DNA of 16,359 bases. Origin: Methanobacterium sp. GTDB taxonomy: Archaea; Methanobacteriota; Methanobacteria; Methanobacteriales; Methanobacteriaceae. Under the pieces are notes generated by a model. The model made no database searches and was not told where the DNA came from. It was given only the letters and a program-made list of their open reading frames with translations. The stretch spans positions 1 to 16,359 of the forward strand of contig PMGM01000069.1 of assembly GCA_003158115.1 (NCBI GenBank). The letters are read 5' to 3'. Shown here piece by piece: positions 8,429 through 14,679 of the stretch; position 1 is the stretch's first letter; the number at the start of each line of letters is the position of its first letter. A program made the position numbers and the translations under genes.

Positions 8429-8656
8429 ATGGTTAATAAGGTAATTAAAGTTGATGTAACGGATAAAACATGTCCAGGACCCTTAGTTGAAGTCCGGAAA
8501 ATATTGAATAAAGCATCACCCGGAGATATTGTAGAAGTTACAGGTAAACATTCTGTTTCTAAAAAAGAAATTCCAATGGTTGCAGAAGGTATGGGTTTAG
8601 AGGTAATAGATACCCAAGAAAAAGATGGAAAATGGAAAATCAAAATCCAAAGATAG
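8429..8656 (+). CDS. TusA-family sulfur carrier protein
   Basis: A 75-aa protein of the TusA/SirA/YedF family, small two-layer alpha/beta carriers that hold sulfur as a persulfide on one cysteine. The conserved CPxP motif is present as TCPGPL with Cys15. It ends in the expected GLEVIDTQEKDGKWKIKI strand pair. The start ATG at 8429 follows AGGTGA at 8418-8423 with five bases between. The stop codon TAG (8654-8656) shares bases with the ribosome site of the following DsrE-family gene, so the two are co-translated. In known systems TusA passes sulfur to or from DsrE-type proteins for tRNA thiolation, molybdopterin synthesis or sulfur oxidation. In a methanogen the likely role is sulfur trafficking for cofactor or tRNA sulfur, which is inference. 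Confidence 0.92.
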   Translation: MVNKVIKVDVTDKTCPGPLVEVRKILNKASPGDIVEVTGKHSVSKKEIPMVAEGMGLEVIDTQEKDGKWKIKIQR

Positions 8657-8664
8657 GTGAAAAA

Positions 8665-9069
8665 ATGGTTGATAAAACTACTATAATTGTACACAGCGGA
8701 GATACAGATAAACTTTACAGTGCTCTAATCATAGGTGACGGAGCCCTTGCAATGGGGATGGAATCAACTATGTTTTTCACTTTTTGGGGATTAGAACGTC
8801 TTAAAAAGGACGAATTGGATAAAGGTCCAATATCCAAGATGAGTAGAAGCATGTTTGATAGTCAATTGAAAAAAGCTAACGTGGATACTTTAGAAAAACT
8901 CATAACGGATTATAAAGAATTAGGTGGTAAAATTATAGCATGTGATATGACCATGGAAATTATGGGTATAAAAAAGGAAGAACTAAACCAAGAATTGATA
9001 GATGAATATGGGGCAATAGGAACTTACATTCATGAAGCCCGTGAATCTAAGATAAACCTCTTTATCTGA
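8665..9069 (+). CDS. DsrE-family sulfur-relay protein (DsrE2-like)
   Basis: A 134-aa DsrE/DsrF/DrsH-like protein. The start is the ATG at 8665 with AGGTGA (8655-8660) four bases upstream; a longer frame from 8632 would sit inside tusA. Family features are the N-terminal strand and loop TTIIVHSGDTDKLYSALI, the strongly conserved FFTFWGL, and the IIACDMTMEIMG strand with the single cysteine, Cys93, which is the expected persulfide-bearing residue. This group often pairs with TusA or rhodanese, as here, and passes sulfane sulfur between carriers. The gene is soluble in prediction, unlike membrane-bound DsrE2B. It is the last gene of the unit; an oligo-T tract is at 9214-9222. Confidence 0.9.
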   Translation: MVDKTTIIVHSGDTDKLYSALIIGDGALAMGMESTMFFTFWGLERLKKDELDKGPISKMSRSMFDSQLKKANVDTLEKLITDYKELGGKIIACDMTMEIMGIKKEELNQELIDEYGAIGTYIHEARESKINLFI

Positions 9070-9135
9070 ATTTAAACTTAAGATATAGTCTACCCTAATT
9101 ATGTATCATAATCACGATAGACTCTTGGAGAATAG

Positions 9136-9160
9136 TAGTAGGAATCGTCTTAACCTACTA
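9136..9160 (+). terminator. Hairpin downstream of the TusA/DsrE unit
   Basis: Perfect 7-bp arms TAGTAGG (9136-9142) and CCTACTA (9154-9160) around an 11-base loop. Another inverted pair, AGTCTA and TAGACT, lies just upstream around 9087-9122. Nine Ts follow at 9214-9222. It may protect or terminate the mRNA, but hairpins are not required for archaeal termination. Confidence 0.3.
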
Positions 9161-9213
9161 AATCCATTTTTAGAATATGAATATTTATCTGAGTTATAAA
9201 GAGTAATGAATTA

Positions 9214-9222
9214 TTTTTTTTT
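9214..9222 (+). terminator. Oligo-T terminator, convergent with broken tautomerase gene
   Basis: A run of nine Ts, the longest near the TusA/DsrE unit and between two convergent genes. Likely plus-strand 3' end. Confidence 0.4.
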
Positions 9223-9243
9223 GTTATTAAATGGAATCCGTTA

Positions 9244-9450
9244 TTATTTTCCTTCATATTTATTTTTTTGTTCTTTTTGAGTTAATCCGCCTACACCCCA
9301 GTTCTCTTCCAGAATTTGTGTTAGGATAACCATACAGTTAGATTTAGGTTCTTTCAACACGTCAGTTACTACTTCAGTTACTTTGTGAATTAGTTCCTTT
9401 TTTTATTCATTGGTTCTGTGCATTCCAATTTCTATTTTTACTACAGGCAT
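9244..9450 (-). pseudogene. Tautomerase-like gene interrupted by in-frame TAA
   Basis: Read from the ATG at 9450, with GGAGTG eight bases upstream, the frame gives MPVVKIEIGMHRTNE, then TAA at codon 16 (complement of 9403-9405), then KKELIHKVTEVVTDVLK and on to SNCMVILTQILEENWGVGGL, ending at 9244. The whole 69-codon frame is otherwise open and matches the 4-oxalocrotonate tautomerase-like family: Pro right after Met, a helix after the usual NEQKKEL, and the C-terminal GVGG. The expected residue at codon 16 is Gln, so one C-to-T change (CAA to TAA) explains it. With the stop, only 15 residues are made. It is a second, different tautomerase paralog from the one at 6409. It is either recently inactivated or a base-calling error. 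Confidence 0.8.
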
Positions 9451-9517
9451 TCAAACCCACTCCGTATTGTAACAACATTTTCTATATTAACTGGAATTCA
9501 AAATAATAATACCGTTA

Positions 9518-9694
9518 TTAATACAATTTACGTTCTTTTCCAGGTTTTGTGAGATAAACATCAAGTATTGCAGGATTTCCGTCACAATTCATTTCAAATT
9601 CCAATATGGTACCGTCTTGGAATGTAATTTTAGCATTATTAGTTTCATAGTCACATTCTTGAATTATTTTACCTTCAATTTTTTCAAGTTTCAT
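9518..9694 (-). CDS. Small hypothetical protein, beta-rich
   Basis: A 58-aa frame from the ATG at 9694 to the TAA at 9518. It begins MKLEKIEGKIIQECDYE, continues KITFQDGTILEFEM and ends KPGKERKLY. Alternating hydrophobic residues and the DGT and DGNP turns suggest a small beta sheet; two cysteines (14 and 37) are present. Codon use and amino-acid balance look like a real protein rather than random AT-rich DNA. No ribosome site is visible, so the mRNA might be leaderless. It lies between the broken tautomerase and the response regulator on the same strand. I do not recognise the family. Confidence 0.6.
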   Translation of the reverse strand: MKLEKIEGKIIQECDYETNNAKITFQDGTILEFEMNCDGNPAILDVYLTKPGKERKLY

Positions 9695-9833
9695 ATTTTA
9701 TAATTAGTTTTTGAATAATTTAATAATATTCATTTATTTTCCAAATACAATATACCATATTTGTTCTTTTTTTTACTATTAATGTATATATTCTATCAAC
9801 TTTTGATAAAAATAAAATTAAAATCTATTAATT

Positions 9834-10271
9834 TTAATATTTAAATGCATAGTTGTGCCAGAATTCTCCTATACATTTAACTACATTTTTATATTCATCA
9901 TCACTGTTTGGTTTATTTATAAATAAATTAGGGCAGTCTTGATAGTTGTCAAGTTCATTCTCACCTTCTAAATCGGTTAGAATAACCACAGGTATACATT
10001 TTATGCTCTCTTCTTTAATGATTTTTTCTAAAACTTCTGAACCACCTTTATTTCGTAATGTATTAAAATCAAATATGATAATATTCGGTCTAGGCATATC
10101 ATTAAACACACCTGATTGGCATATCATTTTCCAGGCTTCTCTGCCACTTCCAGTAAATCGGATATCATCAAGATATGTTGTTTTCTTAAATTCTTCAATC
10201 AACTGGTGCAAATCTCCAGGATTGTTTTCAATTATCAGAATTTTAATTGGTTCATCTGTATTCTTTTTCAA
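9834..10271 (-). CDS. Single-domain response regulator
   Basis: A 145-aa stand-alone receiver domain of the Rcp1-like type often found in methanogens. Key residues are Asp68 as phosphoacceptor (IIIFDFN), Thr99 (VVILTD) and Lys120 (FINKPN). The acidic pocket near the N-terminus reads IIENNPGD: Glu15 is kept, but the usual second acid is Asn16, so metal binding may be altered. There is no output domain, so signalling would be by protein contact. The start is TTG at 10271 with GGATG about seven bases upstream; no ATG lies in frame before a better site. No kinase is adjacent; the HisKA_2 kinase at 3998 is a possible but unproven partner. Confidence 0.85.
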   Translation of the reverse strand: MKKNTDEPIKILIIENNPGDLHQLIEEFKKTTYLDDIRFTGSGREAWKMICQSGVFNDMPRPNIIIFDFNTLRNKGGSEVLEKIIKEESIKCIPVVILTDLEGENELDNYQDCPNLFINKPNSDDEYKNVVKCIGEFWHNYAFKY

Positions 10272-10383
10272 TTTTTCACATCCATTATTAACTTTAGATT
10301 AAAAAATTAATTGTACGATTCAATCAAACAGGAATAAAATATAACAAATCATATTTGTCCTTTGATAATTTGTTTAATAAATG

Positions 10384-10512
10384 GGAGGCGAACAGGGATA
10401 TCCTTTCTTAATGTAATTAAGCGAAAAACAATATTTGTAATGATCAAAAACTAAAGTAAACATTTCCTGCTCAAATATTATGTTGAATAGTGTTCTATAT
10501 ACAATTTGTCAT
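10384..10512 (+). ncRNA. Candidate structured RNA, copy A
   Basis: Stands out as a structured, locally GC-richer block. It opens with GGAGGCGAACAGGGATATCC and ends in ATATACAATTTGTCAT. A diverged copy occurs on the opposite strand at 13402-13536, with 19 of the first 20 bases identical, a shared AAGCGA block near the middle, shared (T/C)CCTGCTC and the same terminal ATATACAATTT. The arms GAACAGGGA (10390-10398) and TTCCTGCTC (10464-10472) can pair with one G-U and one A-C mismatch, enclosing 65 bases. A small hairpin CTTAAT/ATTAAG lies inside. No long ORF is present. Neither flanking gene depends on it, so a free-standing RNA is more likely than a leader. Family unknown; a non-autonomous repeat is the alternative. 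Confidence 0.45.
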
Positions 10513-10688
10513 ATATAATTAACTTTTTATTAGATATTTATTGAAGATTGTTTAAAAAAATTGACCTTTCTGAATATTTAAAAATAAATCAAAAGACTTA
10601 AATTTCCTTTTCTCATTTCAAGAGAACAAATATCCCAATAATACCGATGATACAAATACAATAAATATAAAGGTAAATGGGATAAAAT

Positions 10689-10972
10689 ATGGAAAAACAA
10701 ACCAAACGAATAGAAAAATCAAGATCTAATAGGAATAATAATATAAAATCTAAAAAATTTACCATTGGTACTTGATAGCATTACTTTTTCTTACTTTGGT
10801 ACTTGGATATTTCTTTGGAATTTTAAGATTGCTCTTAGGTATACTTTTATATTTTTATTTGAATATATGGGCTAGAAATGTGTTAAACTTTTTAATAACA
10901 TGTATTATACATGTAAACTCCATATTATACGTATCAATTTATTTTATCTACGTATTTCTTAAGATTAATTAA
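10689..10972 (+). pseudogene. Small membrane protein gene with a frameshift
   Basis: The ATG at 10689 starts a basic, polar segment, MEKQTKRIEKSRSNRNNN, running to KKFTIGT and then TGA at 10773-10775. In the next frame, from 10772, the sequence continues IALLFLTLVLGYFFGILRLL, then a second hydrophobic stretch (LGILLYFYLNIWA) and a third, ending at 10972. A charged N-terminus joined directly to membrane helices is a normal small-membrane-protein layout, and neither half makes sense alone, so one base appears missing at about 10770. The second frame has only a TTG start without a ribosome site. GGT and GGGA lie 8-15 bases before the ATG. I do not recognise the family; a sequencing indel is a possible cause. 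Confidence 0.5.
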
Positions 10973-11000
10973 TAATAAATTGTATATGCTTGAGAGATTA

Positions 11001-11010
11001 TATTATAAAT
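11001..11010 (+). promoter_or_regulatory. TATA-box candidate for the GerW-like gene
   Basis: TATTATAAAT lies about 40 bases before the TTG start at 11046. A start 25 bases downstream would leave a short leader containing the AGGAGG site at 11033-11038. Confidence 0.35.
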
Positions 11011-11045
11011 ACGTAAAAAAAATTTAATTACCAGGAGGAATTGAT

Positions 11046-11492
11046 TTGGATATTCAAGATCCTATTAAAACTACTGTTGAAGAAATTCGTAAAGTTTTGA
11101 ACATAGAAAATGTGGTTGGTAAAACCATAGAAACAGATGAAATGTTAATGATTCCAATCACTAAGATGGGTATGGGATTTGGAGCAGGTATTGGTGAAGG
11201 CACAGGCACAGATGATATGAGTGGGCATGGGGCTGGAGCCGGTGGCGCTGCTGGTGTAGAACCCGTAGCTGCAATTGTTGTATTTAAAGGTGTGAGCGGT
11301 CCTGAAGGGGTTAAAGTCATGTCTCTTAAGGAACCTGATCATATGTCACGAGCTATTAGTGGAGTAGGTACTGCTGCTGTCGAGATCATGAATCAAGCAT
11401 CTAAAATGATGAATGACAGCTGTGGATGTGGCTGTGAAGAAGAAGAGGAAAAAGAAGTAGAAATTAAAGAAGAAAAGAAAGAAAATATCTAA
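11046..11492 (+). CDS. GerW/YtfJ-family protein
   Basis: A 148-aa protein of the GerW (YtfJ) family, best known from Bacillus spores but widely found in archaea that do not sporulate, where its role is unknown. It has the family's layout: an N-terminal helix (IKTTVEEIRKVL), then IENVVGKTIETDEMLMIPIT, a long Gly/Ala-rich segment (GFGAGIGEGTG, GHGAGAGGAAG), then EPVAAIVVFKG. It is followed by an unusual tail with three cysteines in CGCGC (126-130) and a highly acidic, lysine-containing end of 18 residues. The tail may bind metal; that is inference. The start is TTG at 11046, seven bases after AGGAGG at 11033-11038. Nine Ts at 11552-11560 form a likely terminator. Confidence 0.88.
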   Translation: MDIQDPIKTTVEEIRKVLNIENVVGKTIETDEMLMIPITKMGMGFGAGIGEGTGTDDMSGHGAGAGGAAGVEPVAAIVVFKGVSGPEGVKVMSLKEPDHMSRAISGVGTAAVEIMNQASKMMNDSCGCGCEEEEEKEVEIKEEKKENI

Positions 11493-11551
11493 AGACCTCT
11501 TCTATTTCAAATTAAAATTGTTATAAATTTTTTATTTAAATTATACATATC

Positions 11552-11560
11552 TTTTTTTTT
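11552..11560 (+). terminator. Oligo-T terminator after GerW-like gene
   Basis: Nine consecutive Ts 60 bases after the stop codon, consistent with an archaeal U-tract terminator. Confidence 0.4.
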
Positions 11561-11892
11561 GATTATAAATCTACATAAAAAATCTCTGACCCGGTTCATC
11601 AATCTACACGAATATACAAGCCATCATATAAAGATAAAATAAATAGAATGTAAGTATGAATAAACAATATAAAAACATTTAACATCTGTTCTACTTAACC
11701 GGTATTGTTAGCTTATCTGAATATATGTAGAACATAAAAGATGATAAAAATAGATTTGGAAGTTAGATCTATATATTACGTTAAGATGTGCAATTAGGAA
11801 AACTAATATTATTTTTTTTGAGTTATAGCATATTTGAGACAAATATGAAGTATATCACAAATACTAATGATATTACCCACATTAATGGATGA
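11561..11892. other. Intergenic region, nothing identified
   Basis: About 330 bases with scattered stop codons in all frames. The last 40 bases in frame with the following fragment (THING before a TGA at 11890) may be more of the decayed adhesin gene. No RNA or repeat seen. Confidence 0.3.
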
Positions 11893-12078
11893 ACTTCTCT
11901 CCATTTACCCACAGCTAATTTGATTATACAGTATGATATAAATCCAAATCCTAATAGTACGTTTACTTACATTCCTAATACTGATTTTGTGGGTGTAGAT
12001 AGTTTCACTTACAGGGCAAATGATGGATGTTTAGGCTTAATAATAACTCAATTTGTAAAGTCTAAAAAAAAAGGTTAG
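11893..12078 (+). pseudogene. Remnant of an adhesin-like protein with Ig/cadherin-like repeat
   Basis: One frame reads ANLIIQYDINPNPNSTFTY, then IPNTDFVGVDSFTYRANDG, before losing sense and ending at TAG (12076-12078). The pattern FTY-P--DFVG-DSFTYRANDG is the hallmark of the bacterial/archaeal cadherin-like Ig (VCBS-type) repeats of large surface adhesins. Only about half a repeat of the typical 90 residues remains. There is no start codon or signal peptide, and a TGA lies in frame upstream. Methanobacteriales often carry many large adhesin-like genes, and this is a left-over piece of one. Confidence 0.7.
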
Positions 12079-12120
12079 TTACAAAAATTCTAAATAGGAC
12101 TTACAACCATAATGATAAAA

Positions 12121-12212
12121 TAGGGGCCGGGATGATTACACACTGCTTTTCATTCAACGGGACTAAAATATATGTAGCTACATAAAAAGAAATAAATTAT
12201 ATTCCGGCCCTA
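12121..12212 (+). other. GC-rich long-range hairpin, possible RNA or element end
   Basis: The arms TAGGGGCCGG (12121-12130) and CCGGCCCTA (12204-12212) pair over nine bases with one bulged G, enclosing about 73 bases. Inside is a perfect 14-bp palindrome, TATGTAGCTACATA (12171-12184). Such GC-rich arms are striking in surrounding DNA of very low GC. There is no ORF. It could be a small structured RNA or the relic of an insertion element. No target-site duplication is evident. Confidence 0.4.
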
Positions 12213-12397
12213 ATAAAATCCTAGTTTTACAATTTTCGCAAGTTTTATCTAATTATATAATATATAAAATCTGTTAAGCTAATAAAAAAAAATTGAAATA
12301 TTTAATTTTTTTTTAATTGATTGGATTGTTTAAGGGTTTTAATCCAGTGAATATTATAAAAAAAACTTTAGACTTGATAATAAATTAGGATGATATA

Positions 12398-12670
12398 ATG
12401 GATTCAGAAAATATTTATCTTATAGCTCCTTGTGGAATGAACTGTGCAAGTTGCATGAATTATTTAAGAGAAAGAAATAAATGTCCAAGGTGCAGGGGTT
12501 CAGATACAGATAAATGAGTTATACGTATCAGATGTAAAATTAAAAATTGTGAATTTTTTAATAATACAGCTACAAAGTTCTGTTTTGGATGTATGGAGTA
12601 TCCATGTGAAAAGTTAAAACATTTAGATAACATATACAAAACCAAATACAATATGAGTATGATCAAATAA
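12398..12670 (+). pseudogene. DUF3795-family gene with in-frame TGA
   Basis: The ATG at 12398, preceded by AGGATGAT, starts MDSENIYLIAPCGMNCASC, then CPRCRGSDTDK, then TGA as codon 40 (12515-12517). The same frame continues VIRIRCKIKNCEFF, FCFGCMEYPCEKLKHLD and stops at 12668-12670. It matches DUF3795 proteins, small cysteine-rich proteins with APCGMNC and CPGCR motifs that probably bind metal. Family members have a residue such as Pro or Lys at the TGA site, not a catalytic one, so selenocysteine is unlikely, and Methanobacterium is not known to use it. The C-terminus is also shorter than usual after KYNMSMI. The gene is most likely inactive; a base error could explain the TGA but not the truncation. 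Confidence 0.72.
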
Positions 12671-13042
12671 CCCTAAGATTCAAATTTATTATATGTTTAC
12701 ATTTTATTTATGAATTTATTATAATCTAAAAATCCTTGATAATACTAAAATTAATTTATTGGAAATAAAAAAATTATATGAAAATAATAAAGAGAAGAAT
12801 TAAGTTTTATGATAGATATATAGTTTAGAATAGATCAAAAAAAAATCTTAAAATTTTTAATCAGTGTTGGATCGTTAATAAAAATTATAAACGATGTCAA
12901 CTGCTACAAGAAAATGTATATGAATCTACGATCAAATATAATTGAATATTGAGAGTTACATCGTTCATAGAAATATTATTTCTAATATTTAATATTAAAT
13001 CAAGGAATATAATATACAAAATAATTATTAGGAGGAATATGT
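12671..13042. other. Intergenic region, nothing identified
   Basis: About 370 AT-rich bases. A short inverted repeat AGAAATA/ATTTCT sits near 12968-12982. No gene, RNA or strong motif is recognised apart from the GGAGG site at 13031-13035 belonging to the next gene. Confidence 0.3.
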
Positions 13043-13279
13043 ATGGATGCTATTAAAAAGAAGAAGATTTTAAAAATGTTATATAATGAAAAGAAGGAAA
13101 ATCCAAATAAACCAGAAGTATCTATAGCAGATTTAGAGGATAAATTAAATATTGAAGGTGCTGAATTAGATTCATATATAAGAGATCTTACATATAGAGG
13201 GTATATTGAATATGATAGCCCAAAAACCTTCGAAGGACAGGATATTAAACTAACCCCCAAAGGGGAAAAGAATGTTTAA
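13043..13279 (+). CDS. Small winged-helix-like hypothetical protein
   Basis: A 78-aa protein. The start ATG at 13043 is seven bases after GGAGG (13031-13035). The sequence is a single compact domain: a basic first helix (AIKKKKILKMLYNEKKE), then VSIADLEDKLN, ELDSYIRDLTYRGYIEYD and a final strand-wing KTFEGQDIKLTPKGEKNV. Helix-turn-helix plus wing ending in LTPKGE is the typical look of a minimal winged-helix DNA-binding domain, as in MarR/PadR-like small regulators. It is the only candidate DNA-binding protein within reach of the palindromes at 14731-15691, though no link is shown. Exact family not recognised. Confidence 0.72.
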   Translation: MDAIKKKKILKMLYNEKKENPNKPEVSIADLEDKLNIEGAELDSYIRDLTYRGYIEYDSPKTFEGQDIKLTPKGEKNV

Positions 13280-13401
13280 AGATTGAACATTTTAATATTC
13301 TTTTTATATTGAAAATAAAATTTTGATTTAAGGTTCATTTTTATTACTGTGGGTATCAATCCATTTGAAATTGCAAATGAAAATAAAGTTCATTATTAAA
13401 A

Positions 13402-13536
13402 ATGATAAATTGTATATATGGCTTCCACCAATCTAAGATATAGAGCAGGGAATGTTCATATCTGTAATTGTATTTACCAAAAAGTTGTATCGCTTTTATT
13501 ATTTTTGATAAAAAGTGGATATCCCTGCTCGCCTCC
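13402..13536 (-). ncRNA. Candidate structured RNA, copy B
   Basis: The minus-strand paralog of copy A. It begins GGAGGCGAGCAGGGATATCC and ends ATATACAATTTATCAT. The outer arms GAGCAGGGA (minus strand, 13522-13530) and TCCCTGCTC (minus strand, 13443-13451) pair perfectly over nine bases around 70 bases. A TATA-like TAAATATAAG on the minus strand at 13553-13562 lies about 22 bases before the first conserved G, as an archaeal promoter would. No gene lies downstream on that strand, so it would be an independent RNA. The plus strand could instead fold in a similar way. Function unknown. Confidence 0.48.
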
Positions 13537-13552
13537 GATTTATAAAAAAAAT

Positions 13553-13562
13553 CTTATATTTA
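13553..13562 (-). promoter_or_regulatory. TATA-box candidate for RNA copy B
   Basis: TAAATATAAG on the minus strand, centred about 21 bases upstream of the GGAGGCG start of copy B. Spacing is slightly shorter than the usual 25, so transcription might start within the conserved block. Confidence 0.35.
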
Positions 13563-13634
13563 TGTATTATTACAGAATTCTAAAAGTTAAAATATTAAAG
13601 AATTTTTTTTTGATATTTGATAGGAGTTAGGATG

Positions 13635-13668
13635 TCCATTGCAAATGGATATCAAAATATTTTTTTTT
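13635..13668 (+). terminator. Small hairpin followed by eight Ts
   Basis: TCCATT (13635-13640) and AATGGA (13644-13649) form a six-pair stem with a three-base loop, with eight Ts at 13661-13668. It resembles a terminator and lies 30 bases before the next gene. Its upstream transcript is unclear. Confidence 0.3.
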
Positions 13669-13698
13669 AGTTTTAAATTTTTAAAAAGGTGATATAAA

Positions 13699-13869
13699 AT
13701 GTCTGAGTTAACCCATAAAGTTGATGGTGGATTTATGGAAAAATGGGGTAATGGAATAAAATGCCAAAAATGTGGTTATTTTTTACACCAAAAAGAAATT
13801 ACAATGGCATATCTAAAGGGATCAATATCATTACCCTTCCGTTCAGGTCCATCAAAAATGAGTTTGTAA
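13699..13869 (+). CDS. Small CxxC protein
   Basis: A 56-aa protein. The ATG at 13699 is six bases after AGGTGA (13687-13692), a strong ribosome site. It begins MSELTHKVDGGFMEKWGNG, then IKCQKCGYFLHQKEI, then a basic, Ser-rich end (KGSISLPFRSGPSKMSL). The single CxxC and a following histidine suggest half of a zinc site, perhaps completed by dimerisation or by His6 and His28. No membrane segment. It reads towards the next gene 55 bases on, so the two may be co-transcribed. Family not recognised. Confidence 0.72.
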   Translation: MSELTHKVDGGFMEKWGNGIKCQKCGYFLHQKEITMAYLKGSISLPFRSGPSKMSL

Positions 13870-13923
13870 ATAAAATTAAATGTATTAAAGAATAAAAGTA
13901 ATTTATAAGGGGTGATTATTTTG

Positions 13924-14148
13924 ATGGATAAATCAGAAGATAAAAAAGAATTTAAACCATCACTTAACACATTAAATAGAGTTTTAAATGGAACATTGGA
14001 TAATAGAAACGATTATATCATAGCATATAACGGAAATTTATCCAGATTAGCAAATTATTTAATTCAACATGATATTCCATTCGAGTTTATTACAAAGGGT
14101 AGAGAAATAAAAATACCGATAGAGAAGGTACATATTGAACCAGAATAA
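13924..14148 (+). CDS. Small hypothetical protein
   Basis: A 74-aa protein starting MDKSEDKKEFKPSLNTLNR and ending KIPIEKVHIEPE. GGGGTGA lies eight bases before the ATG at 13924 and five before a TTG at 13921, so either may start it; the difference is one residue. A GTG at 13912 overlaps the ribosome site and is rejected. The pattern NDYIIAYNGNLSRLANYLIQ, then IPFEFITKGREIKIP, suggests an alpha/beta fold. Its family is unknown to me. Eight Ts at 14204-14211 end the transcript convergently with the next gene. Confidence 0.68.
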   Translation: MDKSEDKKEFKPSLNTLNRVLNGTLDNRNDYIIAYNGNLSRLANYLIQHDIPFEFITKGREIKIPIEKVHIEPE

Positions 14149-14209
14149 TAAATTGATTTTAAATACATTCTTTATATAATTTAATAAATAAAATATAAAT
14201 AAATTTTTT

Positions 14210-14566
14210 TTAAGCTAATCCCTTCTCTTTTTTATTCTTTAAAAATTGCATAGTTCTCTCATGGAATTGCTGAAATCCCTTTATAAATACAGCGATTAAC
14301 TGATTATATTTATCATCATCTTCTGGCACCAAACGATCGGGTATGGAAATAATAATTCCCATCAATAAAATTCCTTCAGGTTCATTGTATTGTGTTTCGT
14401 ACGTCATGGAATATTTAGTATCCATATATAAATTGTAGTTGTCCAAACGATCCTGTATAAAACTATATTTTCCGGTGTTAACTCCAGTTTCCTCAAACTG
14501 AATTAATACATCTGTTGCAAAAGGTTTTGTTTTATCTAATATTTCAAAATTAATGAAATCTAACAT
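14210..14566 (-). CDS. Hypothetical protein
   Basis: A 118-aa protein. I start it at the ATG at 14566, five bases after GGTGA; the longer TTG form at 14578 would overlap that site. The sequence alternates strands with polar ends (FATDVLIQFEETG, YNEPEGILLMGIIISIPD) and finishes with a charged helix (FHERTMQFLKNKKEKG). No cysteine, no membrane helix. Its stop overlaps the oligo-T tract that ends the preceding plus-strand gene. Family not recognised. The palindromes at 14731-14769 lie 165 bases upstream and may belong to its promoter region. Confidence 0.65.
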   Translation of the reverse strand: MLDFINFEILDKTKPFATDVLIQFEETGVNTGKYSFIQDRLDNYNLYMDTKYSMTYETQYNEPEGILLMGIIISIPDRLVPEDDDKYNQLIAVFIKGFQQFHERTMQFLKNKKEKGLA

Positions 14567-14679
14567 TTCTATCACCAATTATAGATTGATCATCATATTA
14601 AATATAATATAGGAATAACCAAGAAGATTTTGATGGAATTATCAGTTAAATAAATTGAATTGAAAAATTAAAAAAAAGG

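Noticed and set aside
12515..12517. Selenocysteine at the DUF3795 TGA
   Set aside because: Methanobacterium is not known to decode Sec, the residue is not at a redox motif, and the gene is also C-terminally short.
10384..13536. Insertion sequence bounded by the two inverted copies
   Set aside because: No transposase or recombinase gene between them, copies diverged in the middle, and no target duplication seen.
13418..13630. 70-aa plus-strand frame
   Set aside because: Covers RNA candidate B, has no ribosome site, and its conserved part is explained better by the RNA copy pair.
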